A DNA stretch of 64,000 bases, taken from NCBI RefSeq assembly GCF_001704295.1, contig NZ_CP012334.1, positions 4,228,084-4,292,083 of the forward strand, in the 5' to 3' direction. A program made the translations under genes and the position numbers. This DNA comes from Bordetella sp. H567. Its GTDB lineage: Bacteria; Pseudomonadota; Gammaproteobacteria; Burkholderiales; Burkholderiaceae_B. The first letter of the stretch is position 1. Every line of letters starts with the position of its first letter. Under the pieces are notes generated by a model. The model made no database searches. It was given only the letters and a program-made list of their open reading frames with translations, and was not told the origin of the DNA. This document shows positions 45,447 to 54,426 of this stretch, piece after piece.

Positions 45447-46035
45447 ACACTAAGCCTTTGAAGCAATAGTCCGCCATCTGGTTCTGGCGATAACTGGAGA
45501 AAACGAGCGTCCGGCCAACCAGCCGCTCTTCGAACAGCGCCAGCCACAGACGGGTGAAGCGGCAGGGCTCGAAAGGAATGGCGCCTTCGATCACATAGAC
45601 ATCGAAGGCAGGCGCCAGCGCGAGCGCAAACGAGAATTCCTGCCGTGCGTATAGCGGCCAATGCTCCATGGGCAGGGCCAGGCATTTCGGATCGCTGATG
45701 AGATCCGCGACGAGTTCGACCGTGGCATCCGCGTCGATCTCGTACATTTCACACACGAACTCGATCATGCGCAGGCCGTTGGCCTTGCCGCGGATGAAGC
45801 CTTGCCGGCCGATGGCCCAGGAGACGCTGCCATCGTGCGTGACAAAACCATAGGAGGGCGGACGAAGGCGACACAACACATCGATGATCTGTCGATGCAG
45901 TTCCGGCGCGGGCGACAGCAGCGCGTAGCGTCCGACGGGGATGTCGAGATCGACGTTGGCAAGCAGCGGCTGCCGCTTTCCGAATGCATAAGGTTCGTCG
46001 GTCACGCCGTTCAGATGGATCATCACGGTGCTCAC
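45304..46035 (-). CDS. vexC: VexC/KpsT-like export ATPase subunit with degenerate catalytic motifs
   Basis: A 243-residue protein that follows KpsT/VexC ATPases from end to end: strand LLANVDLDIPVGRYALL, then SWAIGRQGF and GLRMIEFVCEMYE as in the WPVG and GREN segments, FDVYVIEGA where FDxYLIDE should be. Yet Walker A (residues about 41-48) reads SPAPELHR, with no Gly-Lys-Ser; the signature (about 127-131) reads WPLYA instead of YSSGM; Walker B has Glu-Gly instead of Asp-Glu; and the H-loop is FSSYRQ, without His. It overlaps vexB by 4 bases and vexD by 143. It is clearly coding and homologous, but ATP hydrolysis looks impossible. The last 30 residues are a Ser/Gly tail. Confidence 0.85.
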   Translation of the reverse strand: MSTVMIHLNGVTDEPYAFGKRQPLLANVDLDIPVGRYALLSPAPELHRQIIDVLCRLRPPSYGFVTHDGSVSWAIGRQGFIRGKANGLRMIEFVCEMYEIDADATVELVADLISDPKCLALPMEHWPLYARQEFSFALALAPAFDVYVIEGAIPFEPCRFTRLWLALFEERLVGRTLVFSSYRQNQMADYCFKGLVYEGSTLRIEDDLDQCIRKFPPRRSRSESGSAGEDAFGSGFGDSQLGL

Positions 46036-47378
46036 ATCGGCTGGATATTGCTGCGGGCCAAACGCTCGGCCGCAAGGGCGACAACCGCCAGGAAAACCAG
46101 CGAAGTCAGGAAATAGCTCAAGCTCGCATCCTGCGACGTGTAGCTATTGAAGTAGGCCGAGCGCAGGAGTTGCATGCCATGCGCGAACGGCGACCATAGG
46201 ATGAAGGACTGGAACTGCTCTGGCAGCTGCTCCGAAACAAAGAACACTCCCGAAACTATCTGCAGAAACCGTTCGATCACCGGCGCGAGCCTGAGGAAAA
46301 AATGCCAGCCCGTCGCGATCGAGCCGAACAGCACGCCCATGGCCGCACCGCAGCAACCCATCAGCACGACATAGGCCATGAATCCCACCCAGCTCTCGGG
46401 CAGCGTGATCAGCCCCAATGCGCTACCGGCGCTGATCAACACGACGAACACCCCGACATACACCGAGACATAGATAAAGGCCTGCACCAGCGCGCCCATG
46501 AGCGGCGTGACCCCTTGGAAGTTCAGCATTCCACGGGCCGACACGTAGCTGGTGCTGCTCCTGAAGATGATCTGCCGGAACATGATCCAGGTCGTCGCTC
46601 CCAACAAGGAGAACGTCGGCACATCCATGCCGAGGATGTAATGCGTTCCCATCACGATATACAAGGACGAAATCAGCGTAAGCAATACCACGGGCCCCAC
46701 CAGCGCCCATAGCAACGCGATCCGGCTCTCCCCATGCATCACGTGCAACTGATAGATGAACATGGGCAACAGGGTGCGCAAGCGCGGCCGCCCCTCGTCG
46801 ACATCGCGCGGACGATACCCATCGTGCAATGCGCGCAAGCGTTCGCGCAGGATTGCCAGATCCCCCGCCTCTTCCCGCGAAAGTTCGATCTGCAGCGCAA
46901 TGTCGTTGCGCGAGGCATGGCGGCGCGCGTTTTGCGCCTCTTCGAGCTTGCGCCGTTGCGCCCGGCGTGCGTGCGCCGCGCCCAGGCGCTCGTCTTCCTC
47001 CACCAGCCTGGCCGGCAAGTATCCCGGCGCGAACACATCGACACCCGCGCGGATGTCCAGTTCGACCAGCCGCACGATAATGCGCAGGCGCCGACGGGGG
47101 AAATCAGCAACGGTCTCGGCATGGCCACTACGCTCGATCTCTCCTTCCAGCTCCGACTGTATGGCGTCATAGACCGCCCGCCGTGCCGCCACCGTATCGT
47201 GCGGCTGGCCCAGCAGCCGCGCAAGCAGGGGCTTGAGCAAGGCGGCAGGCGAAGTTTTAACGTCGAACAGCGCGGTCGGATCCAGGCGCCATGCGGCGAC
47301 ACCGGAACCTACCGCGTAGTTTCCACCCTGCCGGCGCGCGCGCCAGCCTTTGATACGATCCTCGTTGCTCATCGACAC
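46032..47378 (-). CDS. vexB: VexB/KpsM-like ABC-2 permease with extra N-terminal domain
   Basis: The 448 residues are much longer than usual for this family (about 260). Residues about 205-445 are the ABC-2 transporter domain with six membrane spans (ALLWALVGPVVLLTLISSLY first; VFFVSEQLPEQFQSFILWSP and the loop FAHGMQLLRSAYFNSY near the end, as in KpsM). Residues 1-200 are soluble, charged and mainly helical, with RRKLEEAQNARRHASRNDIA likely coiled-coil, and match no motif I know. It begins one base after the vexA stop, so it is in the export block of the operon. The added domain probably faces the cytoplasm. Confidence 0.88.
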   Translation of the reverse strand: MSMSNEDRIKGWRARRQGGNYAVGSGVAAWRLDPTALFDVKTSPAALLKPLLARLLGQPHDTVAARRAVYDAIQSELEGEIERSGHAETVADFPRRRLRIIVRLVELDIRAGVDVFAPGYLPARLVEEDERLGAAHARRAQRRKLEEAQNARRHASRNDIALQIELSREEAGDLAILRERLRALHDGYRPRDVDEGRPRLRTLLPMFIYQLHVMHGESRIALLWALVGPVVLLTLISSLYIVMGTHYILGMDVPTFSLLGATTWIMFRQIIFRSSTSYVSARGMLNFQGVTPLMGALVQAFIYVSVYVGVFVVLISAGSALGLITLPESWVGFMAYVVLMGCCGAAMGVLFGSIATGWHFFLRLAPVIERFLQIVSGVFFVSEQLPEQFQSFILWSPFAHGMQLLRSAYFNSYTSQDASLSYFLTSLVFLAVVALAAERLARSNIQPM

Positions 47379-47379
47379 G

Positions 47380-48531
47380 CTATCGATTCGCGCCTGAACT
47401 TGAGCCTGAGTCGCTGTCGATCGCCCGCGTGGCGCTGAAGCCGGCGCTCATGGTCACCCTGAATGCCGACAGGACCTTCTGCACCTGGGTAAACGGAGCA
47501 TCCGATATATAGATTGCCTCCCCTTCGCGTACCGTGAACTGGCGTGCCAGCGCCACCTGCTCCGGACGAGTGAGGTCGAACTGGTAGACGATGGGGACGC
47601 TGTCCGGCTTGCCTTCGACACCGGCCTTCGCGGGCGTAAACAAGAACACGGAGCGTGGGTCCGCCGTCTTGTCATCCAGGCCGCGGGCATCGCCCAAGGC
47701 ATCCAGCACGCTATAGTTGCGCTTGCTGATGGCAACGCGCCCTTGATTCCCGGCCGCGCCCAATACCGTCAGATACTCCCGAGCATCATGCGCCGTGATG
47801 ACATCGCCCGAGCGCAAGAGGATGTCGTTCTCCTGGTTGCGGTAGATATCCGACAGGCGCACCGACGTGACCTCGTTGCCCCGGCGCAGCGTAATCACGA
47901 GCTGCTCGGGATTCGTCTGGACCGGTGCCGCCAGCGCCAGCGCGCTGCTCAGCCTTTGGGAAGTCTGTGTAATGGGATACATGCCGGGCTTGGTCAGGTT
48001 GCCCTGGACTGTCACCATCTGCCCGCGCGCATCGGCGCGCGTCACGCTCACGTCGGATCCGATCGTGAGCTTGCTCAAGCGGGCCACGATGGCGTCATGC
48101 AGCTCGGTCAGCGTCAAGCCGGCCGCCCGGAATTTACCGATCATGGGAAGGTAGATCGCACCCGACCGGTCTATCTCATGGTTTCCCAGGTCGCTCATGC
48201 CGGCGGGATTGGCCCCGAAAACGCCCAAGCCATCGCGCTCCCAGACCGTGACGTTTATCCCGTCGCCAGGGACCAGGCGGTCGAAACCCGCTTGAGTCTC
48301 GTCACGATAGCGCGCCGGAAAATCCGCGATGGGCGACACGTTGCTCGCCCGCGCGAGTTGTGGCGAGACCGGTACGACGACGACGTCCTTGTCGTCGTTC
48401 GCGGACGTCATCTCGCTCAACATCGGACCGGAGCGCGGCAGCTGGCATCCCGCGAGCGAAAGTGTGGCGAGCAGCATCATGAGCAGGGCGCTCTTGCGTC
48501 GCAGCCCTGAAACCGGGATATTCATTTGCAT
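47380..48531 (-). CDS. vexA: VexA/Wza-type outer-membrane polysaccharide export lipoprotein
   Basis: A protein of about 383 residues with a lipoprotein signal (SALLMMLLATLSLAGC), the Poly_export domain (RLVPGDGINVTVWERDGLGV, LPMIGKFRAAGLTLTELHDA) and SLBB-type repeats (VTVQGNLTKPGMYPIT; LTVLGAAGNQGRVAI). OPX proteins form the outer-membrane channel for capsule. The start is uncertain: ATG 48531 or 48525 gives a normal lipoprotein signal, while TTG 48573 has GGAGG five bases upstream and directly follows the tviE stop, but would make the leader 43 residues. Confidence 0.9.
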   Translation of the reverse strand: MQMNIPVSGLRRKSALLMMLLATLSLAGCQLPRSGPMLSEMTSANDDKDVVVVPVSPQLARASNVSPIADFPARYRDETQAGFDRLVPGDGINVTVWERDGLGVFGANPAGMSDLGNHEIDRSGAIYLPMIGKFRAAGLTLTELHDAIVARLSKLTIGSDVSVTRADARGQMVTVQGNLTKPGMYPITQTSQRLSSALALAAPVQTNPEQLVITLRRGNEVTSVRLSDIYRNQENDILLRSGDVITAHDAREYLTVLGAAGNQGRVAISKRNYSVLDALGDARGLDDKTADPRSVFLFTPAKAGVEGKPDSVPIVYQFDLTRPEQVALARQFTVREGEAIYISDAPFTQVQKVLSAFRVTMSAGFSATRAIDSDSGSSSGANR

Positions 48532-48573
48532 AAAAGCCAGTAGGTTGAAGATCGCGGGAGGATCGTCGGGCAA

Positions 48574-50634
48574 TCATGCCTCCATCAGACGCATCGGGCC
48601 GATACCGAGGGGCTCATCGTTCCTGGACGTCCCCATGACGGTCACGCACAGGCTCAGGAATTTGCTCAGCATCGCATTGAGCGAAAACAAGTCCCGCGCA
48701 CGCTGGCGGCTATGCTGCTTCAACACATCGTTGCTGCGCATCAAGTCCACGATGGATTCGATTTTGTCGCACGCCTCGTTCAGGTCCGGGTGCTCGACGT
48801 CACCGAGCAGATGGCCGGTCACATTCTCGACAAAGCATTCGCCCGCGCCCCCGGCGGGCGTCGAGACCACCGGGACACCCAGGAGCTGTGCCTCGATAAG
48901 CACGTTGGGCAAGCCTTCGTATCGGGACAGCAGCACCTTGGCATCCATGCGCGTATACCAGTAGCCCACGTGATTCGACAGGCCTACGAACAACAGTCGG
49001 TCCGTCACGCCAAGCTCCTGCGCCAACGCAACCATGTTATCGAGCAGGCGCCCGTCACCCACGATGAAGAAGCGTGCATTGGGACGCCGCTTGAGGTACT
49101 GCGCGGCGAGCTTGATCCACAGTTGCGGCCTTTTATCCGGCTCCAGCCGGAACACGCCGCCTATCGTTTCCGTGGCATCGGGCGTGCTTTCCTGGAACGC
49201 CGTCCATTTTTTCTCGTCTTCGGCCGACGCGCTGGTCGCCAGCTCCGGCACGCCGTTATACAGGATATGAAAACGCACGATCGGAATACCGAGCCATTTC
49301 GCATACTCCTGGGCGGCCGTGCGGCTATTGCTGACGAAATGCACGCCCGGCACTTGAGCCAGGGCCTGGTACAGCGCCGGATACTCCTCGCGGTAGCGAT
49401 CCTTGCGAATATTCGGCGGCAGCCCCCGAAACACCAGGTGTATGGTGGGCACGCCGGCCAGCAAGGCCGCCAGCGCACCGAACAGGCATGTGCCGTCCTG
49501 CCACAAGCTCACGACGTCGAACGGGTTCGCGCGCAGCAGCGGCGTGAGGCGGGTGACACCGTAGTGTACGGGGGGCGGCAGCTGTTCCAGCAAGCGGGTC
49601 AGGGCGGGATCGGCGACGGATTGATGGGAGGTCGAGATCGCGGGCAATCCGTTGATTTCCGTGACCGGAATCTGCGCATCGGCCAGCACCGGAAGGAAAA
49701 AATCCAGCCCCTGTTTTTTGCCGGACCCGGAAGGCTCGGTGTGCTGCTTCACCAGCACCTCGACCTTTTCCGGCTTCACGCGCATGAAGGACGGCAGGCG
49801 ATCCGCGGACGCCGCCATGCGATGCAGTTCGCCCGCGAGTCGCGTCAGTTGCCGTTCAGCCCCGCCGGGGCCAAGGCTGCCCGTGACGAGCGCGATCGAG
49901 ACACGGTTATCCGACGACTGCTCCTCGATCTCCCGGTCCCGGAAGTGCAGGATCGCATGCTTCATCGACACGATCCGGATGTCCGTTCCGGCAAGCCCCT
50001 CTTCCGGCTCGAAGCCCCGGTAGAAGGCATAGTCGTTCGCCAGGGTGCTGGCCAGCTCGGCCGCCTTGCTGCCGGGAACAAGCTGGTCGGCGACGGGCTT
50101 GATCGTCTCGTAGGCGTCCGCCAACAACCCGCGTTTGCGTAGGCGCTTGGCGAATTCGATGCGCACATTGCGATCGTCATGACGCGCGATCAGGCGACGA
50201 AACAGCGCATCGGACTGCTCGTATGCGCGGATGTCGCTAAGCAGCTTGGCGCGGGCGAACAGCATGTCGGGATCGTCGCTGGACTCCGGAATATAGCGCT
50301 CGATCAAGGCCAGCGCATCGTCGATATGCCTTTCCTTGACGAGACGCGAGGCGCAATAGCGCACGACCTGAAGATCATCCGGACATGCGCGCAGTAGCTC
50401 CGCCCACTGCTCGGACATGCCCTCGTTCAAGCCGGCGAGCTCCTTCAGCCGCAGCAGAAGAAAGCGGACTTTCGGGTCCGCCATGTGATCTTGCGCCAGG
50501 GCTTGCGCGCGGGTCAGGTTGCCCTGAGCGAGCTGCACCCTGCCCGACGTCGCCACGATTTGCTCCAATTGGGTGCGAACCCATTGGAGACTGGACGTAT
50601 CGTCCTCCCGCTCGGGATCCGCTCGATAGTTCAT
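48574..50634 (-). CDS. tviE: TviE-like glycosyltransferase (GT4), probable capsule polymerase
   Basis: The 686 residues have a helical TPR-like N-terminal part (about 20-190) and a GT-B glycosyltransferase. The latter's donor domain includes GGVFRLEPDKRPQLWIKLAA, FFIVGDGRLLDNMVALAQEL and RYEGLPNVLIEAQLLGVPVV, the GT4 E-x7-E motif region. TviE is the enzyme thought to link GalNAcA units in Vi. The start overlaps the tviD stop by four bases. The N-terminal extension makes it longer than the Salmonella protein as I remember it. Confidence 0.9.
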   Translation of the reverse strand: MNYRADPEREDDTSSLQWVRTQLEQIVATSGRVQLAQGNLTRAQALAQDHMADPKVRFLLLRLKELAGLNEGMSEQWAELLRACPDDLQVVRYCASRLVKERHIDDALALIERYIPESSDDPDMLFARAKLLSDIRAYEQSDALFRRLIARHDDRNVRIEFAKRLRKRGLLADAYETIKPVADQLVPGSKAAELASTLANDYAFYRGFEPEEGLAGTDIRIVSMKHAILHFRDREIEEQSSDNRVSIALVTGSLGPGGAERQLTRLAGELHRMAASADRLPSFMRVKPEKVEVLVKQHTEPSGSGKKQGLDFFLPVLADAQIPVTEINGLPAISTSHQSVADPALTRLLEQLPPPVHYGVTRLTPLLRANPFDVVSLWQDGTCLFGALAALLAGVPTIHLVFRGLPPNIRKDRYREEYPALYQALAQVPGVHFVSNSRTAAQEYAKWLGIPIVRFHILYNGVPELATSASAEDEKKWTAFQESTPDATETIGGVFRLEPDKRPQLWIKLAAQYLKRRPNARFFIVGDGRLLDNMVALAQELGVTDRLLFVGLSNHVGYWYTRMDAKVLLSRYEGLPNVLIEAQLLGVPVVSTPAGGAGECFVENVTGHLLGDVEHPDLNEACDKIESIVDLMRSNDVLKQHSRQRARDLFSLNAMLSKFLSLCVTVMGTSRNDEPLGIGPMRLMEA

Positions 50635-53111
50635 GCCGCCTTCCTACGGTTGGCCTTCTCGATCCAAACCAGGCACCTATGGATATAGTGGTCGAACTGC
50701 TCCGGCTTGTCGGAACGCTCCTTGAGCAGCTCCCAATAGGGCAGCGCCTGCTCGAAGCGGTGCAAACGCATCGCGCCCACGGCCGCCGCGCGCAGCCCGA
50801 CGGGATCGTCCGGAACGAGCTGCAGGATCCGTTCGCCAAGCGCAAGACGCTCGGTCGCGCTGGACGGATCCAGCGCTCGCGCTTCGGCATACAGCACCGC
50901 GAGGATGCGCCGCTTTTCATGGGCGACTTCCGGCATCTCCGGCCAGGACTGCGCGATGCGATCCAACAGCTTCCATGCCCCATGATGGTCGCCCGCCGAC
51001 AACATCTCGCGCGCAGCGCGAATCGAACGCGGCCCGAGCCGCCGCAGCTGACGCTCGGCCTCCTCTTTCGCGTTCTGGTCGGCCGACGCGTGCCCCAGCA
51101 CGGCGGTGTAGGCGTCGATTGCTTCGCCAAACCAGCCGCCGGTGAATGCCACTCTCGCAAAATGCAGCAGCGTGCTGAACGGGGCAGACTCCCCGGCTGC
51201 CGCGAGCTCGAGATGCCGCATGGCCGTTTGCTTGTCGCCCAGGGCGTCCGCGGCCCGTCCACGCATTGCGTCAAGCTCGGGGAAATCGACGCGTGCGTCG
51301 AGCGCGATATCCGTGAGCTCGATCACCTCTTTATGGTTGCCCGCCAGGAGGGCGGCGCGTACGGCCAGCCGCATCGCGCGCTCGAACGTACGCTGCGCGC
51401 GCACGCCGGACAGGGCGTCGGGCGCAAGCAGCCGGTGCGCGCAAATCCTCTCGGCCGCGTCGCGCAGGCGGCCTTCGTCCAGGGCACGCGCGCCCTCCTC
51501 GGCCCACGCGGACGACTGCGCAAGCAGCCATGCGCGTATATCTTCTGTTTCGCTATTAGCCAGCCCGCACGACACCGCCAGCGCGGCCGCGGCCACCATG
51601 CAGCCTCGCCACGACGCTTCCTTGACCAGCTCCAGGGCGTCGAAGTCCGCAAGCGCGGGCGATTCGGCCGCCAAGGCGCGCAGCGCGGCGCGATCGCCAG
51701 CCATCAAGCGATCGCGCCACAGTACGGCAAAGCCTCGACCATACGAAGGCAGCGACGCGCGGACCTCATGCACCCAGCGAATGACGGCCTGCATGTCCCC
51801 ACTGGACTGCAACATCGAGAGCACCGTGTCAGCAGCCTCCGTCGCCAACGCTTCATCGTTGGATGCGATGCGGAACAGTTGCCGCCAGTTGCTCAGGGCC
51901 TCGTCGATCTTGCCCAGCTGCCCCGCGGAAGCCGCCGCGATCCGGACGATTTCCGGCGTCTCTATCTCGTCGCCGAGCAAGCCGGCCGCCAGCGAATATG
52001 CGACATCGTGGTGTCCCAGCTTGAAGTGGTTGCGCATCAGGATCTGTTCGGCCTTGCTGCCCGAAGCTACCCCGCCGTCCGCGTTCTCCAGCAGGGCGAG
52101 GGAGCCTTCATAATCGCCCAGCTCTCCTTGTATCCGTGCCAGCAGCGTCACATGGTCAGGCAGCCCGGGATGTCTGCGCAGCACCTCGCGCACGCGCCGC
52201 GATGCCTCCAGGAATTCACCCGTATCCCACACCTTTTCGATGCGCTCGGCGGCTTCGTCGGCGGCAAGCCTTGCCGCCACCGGCGATGGCGTGGATACGC
52301 TTATCCTCGGACGCATATAGTTCTTGTACCAATCGGCGCACAGGCGCTCGGCGAACACTTCCGTGTAATGGGTAAGGTCGAGTCCGCCGTCTTCCAAGGC
52401 GTCCGCCTGGCCTATCTTGTTCATCAGCGGCGTCGGGTCGTAACAGGGCACGCCGATGCGCTCGGCACCCGCCACCACGGCGGCGATCAGTTGCTCGCGC
52501 TGCTCGATGGGCACGTTGTCCGGCGTCAACGCATTGACATGCGTGACGAATATCACCTTCTCCTTGCCGAGCAGGTCGACAAGCCCGCGCATATCGCTCT
52601 CGATCTCGTCATCGCCCAGGTCACGCCTGACGATGCGAGCGAGCAATTCGCGGTCGTCCGCCGGCAGACTCTTGAACACCGGGTCTTGTTGGAGCAATTC
52701 GCGCCGTTCCGCAAGCTTATCGTCCGCCGCCAGGGACCAGAACGAGCGGGTACGCGCACGGTCGGCGAAGAACTCGCTGAAATAACGCCCCAGATAGTTG
52801 GACTGGATGGGATAGCCGTCGATGGTCAGCAGCTTGCGCGACGACAACTCCACCATGTACAGGTCGGCCGGCTTGTGCGTCCCGCGGCGGGCCTGCTCGC
52901 CGTTCGAGGGCCGGAAAATCAAGCGTTGGACGTCGGCAGGAATCTCGGCCTGGCCGTACATGAATCGCGCCTGTTGAAGCGCCTCCGCACTCGTATGCAC
53001 AAAGCCGTAGTTGCGCCCGAGTTGCAGCTTGAGCGGATAGCGCCCCACGGCATCTCGCAGCGGCGTATGGATACGGCAGGTTCCGATCGGAGCGATGGTA
53101 AAAGCAGCCAT
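50631..53111 (-). CDS. tviD: TviD-like capsule O-acetyltransferase (SGNH-like domain + TPR)
   Basis: A protein of 826 residues, close to the length of Salmonella TviD as I recall it. Residues about 1-280 look like an SGNH-type domain: an early FTIAPIGTCRIHTPL loop where the nucleophile would lie, VIFVTHVNALTPDNVPIEQR, and a DLTHYTEVFAERLCADW end with the Asp-His pair. From about 300 to the end are TPR-like repeats (GELGDYEGSLALLENADGG; LEQALPYWELLKERS). It is proposed to add O-acetyl groups to the GalNAcA chain. It lies 37 bases behind tviB. Confidence 0.88.
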   Translation of the reverse strand: MAAFTIAPIGTCRIHTPLRDAVGRYPLKLQLGRNYGFVHTSAEALQQARFMYGQAEIPADVQRLIFRPSNGEQARRGTHKPADLYMVELSSRKLLTIDGYPIQSNYLGRYFSEFFADRARTRSFWSLAADDKLAERRELLQQDPVFKSLPADDRELLARIVRRDLGDDEIESDMRGLVDLLGKEKVIFVTHVNALTPDNVPIEQREQLIAAVVAGAERIGVPCYDPTPLMNKIGQADALEDGGLDLTHYTEVFAERLCADWYKNYMRPRISVSTPSPVAARLAADEAAERIEKVWDTGEFLEASRRVREVLRRHPGLPDHVTLLARIQGELGDYEGSLALLENADGGVASGSKAEQILMRNHFKLGHHDVAYSLAAGLLGDEIETPEIVRIAAASAGQLGKIDEALSNWRQLFRIASNDEALATEAADTVLSMLQSSGDMQAVIRWVHEVRASLPSYGRGFAVLWRDRLMAGDRAALRALAAESPALADFDALELVKEASWRGCMVAAAALAVSCGLANSETEDIRAWLLAQSSAWAEEGARALDEGRLRDAAERICAHRLLAPDALSGVRAQRTFERAMRLAVRAALLAGNHKEVIELTDIALDARVDFPELDAMRGRAADALGDKQTAMRHLELAAAGESAPFSTLLHFARVAFTGGWFGEAIDAYTAVLGHASADQNAKEEAERQLRRLGPRSIRAAREMLSAGDHHGAWKLLDRIAQSWPEMPEVAHEKRRILAVLYAEARALDPSSATERLALGERILQLVPDDPVGLRAAAVGAMRLHRFEQALPYWELLKERSDKPEQFDHYIHRCLVWIEKANRRKAA

Positions 53112-53148
53112 TCAGGGTCACCTATAGAGAGGGATTGACAGCCCGAAC

Positions 53149-54426
53149 CTAGAGAGTCCAGTACAAGAGATCCGACTGAAGCCGGCTGCTATCGAGCACG
53201 GATTTCAAGTCGCAGACCATGCCGCCGCTCTTGACCAGCTGCGGCATGTCCTCCCAGATGGATTCCATGGTCTGACGGTGGGGAACGGCGAGGATGAGCA
53301 CGTCCATGCCCTTGAAGTTCTTCGGGTCCACCAGCTTGATGCCGTACTCGTGCTCCATCTGGGCCGGATCGGCCATCGGGTCGCTGGCCACGGGAGTAAT
53401 GCCGTAATTGCCCAGGGCGTTATAGAGATCGACGACCTTGGAATTGCGGATGTCCGGGACGTTCTCCTTGAACGTCATGCCCAGGATGCCGACGCGGGTC
53501 GAGGCATTGAGGCGGCCATTGCGAGCCAGTACCTGGACGACGCGCGACGCGACGTGATTGGCCATGCCGTCGTTGATCCGGCGGCCCGACAGGATCACTT
53601 CGGGGTGATAGCCAAGCTCTTGCGCTTTCGAGGTCAGGTAATACGGATCGACGCCGATGCAATGGCCACCCACGAGGCCCGGCGTGAACCGCAAGAAGTT
53701 CCACTTGGTGCCGGCGGCGGCCAGTACCTCCGAAGTACGGATGCCGACCAGGTCGCAAATCTTCGACATCTCGTTCATCAACGCGATGTTGATGTCGCGC
53801 TGCGTGTTCTCCAGGACCTTCGCGGCTTCAGCCACCTTGATGGAAGACGCGCGGTGCACACCCGCATCGATGATCTTCTCGTAGACACCGGCGACCGTTT
53901 CCAGCGTTTCCGCATCCTGGCCGGACACGATCTTGACGATCTTTTCCAGCGGGTGGTCGCGATCGCCCGGGTTGATCCGTTCGGGGCTGTAGCCCAGCTT
54001 GAAGTCGATGCCGCAACGCAAGCCGGAGGCTTTTTCCAGTTCCGGCCCGCAGATTTCCTCGGTCGCGCCGGGGTGGACGGTGGACTCGAACACCACAATG
54101 TTGCCGGGGCGCAGCACCGGGCCTATCGATTGGCAAGCCCGTACGAGCAGCGAAAAATCCGGGTTGCACTTCTCGTCCACAGGGGTGGGAACGGCCACTA
54201 CGAAGAAATCGCAGCCCTCCAGCTCCGTCACCGTGTCCGTAAACAAAATGTTGGAGGCAAGCAGCGCGTCGCGCTCGATCTCGCCAGTCCAGTCATCGCC
54301 CTCTTTCAGGCGGGCGATCCGTCGCTTGTCCACATCAAAGCCGATGACGTCGAAGCGCTTGGAAAACGCCACGGCAACCGGTAGGCCCACGTACCCAAGG
54401 CCACACACTGCGATTTTTTTGACCAC
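53149..54426 (-). CDS. tviB: UDP-GlcNAc 6-dehydrogenase (TviB)
   Basis: With the GTG start at 54426 (after GAGGTAGCA) the protein is 425 residues, which I recall as the length of Salmonella TviB. Motifs: NAD site KIAVCGLGYVGLPVAVAFSK at the start, FESTVHPGATEEICGPELEK, the active-site cysteine in GLVGGHCIGVDPYYLTSKAQ, and a C-terminal UDP-binding domain (GILGMTFKENVPDIRNSKVV). It oxidises UDP-GlcNAc to UDP-GlcNAcA with two NAD+. It is the first gene of the capsule operon. The longer open frame to 54495 lacks family likeness. Confidence 0.95.
   Translation of the reverse strand: MVKKIAVCGLGYVGLPVAVAFSKRFDVIGFDVDKRRIARLKEGDDWTGEIERDALLASNILFTDTVTELEGCDFFVVAVPTPVDEKCNPDFSLLVRACQSIGPVLRPGNIVVFESTVHPGATEEICGPELEKASGLRCGIDFKLGYSPERINPGDRDHPLEKIVKIVSGQDAETLETVAGVYEKIIDAGVHRASSIKVAEAAKVLENTQRDINIALMNEMSKICDLVGIRTSEVLAAAGTKWNFLRFTPGLVGGHCIGVDPYYLTSKAQELGYHPEVILSGRRINDGMANHVASRVVQVLARNGRLNASTRVGILGMTFKENVPDIRNSKVVDLYNALGNYGITPVASDPMADPAQMEHEYGIKLVDPKNFKGMDVLILAVPHRQTMESIWEDMPQLVKSGGMVCDLKSVLDSSRLQSDLLYWTL

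Noticed and set aside
50385-53138. 917-codon open frame antisense to tviD and tviE
   Set aside because: Its protein is Arg/Gln/His-rich with no recognisable segments, while the opposite strand codes for clear TviD. High GC keeps antisense frames open.
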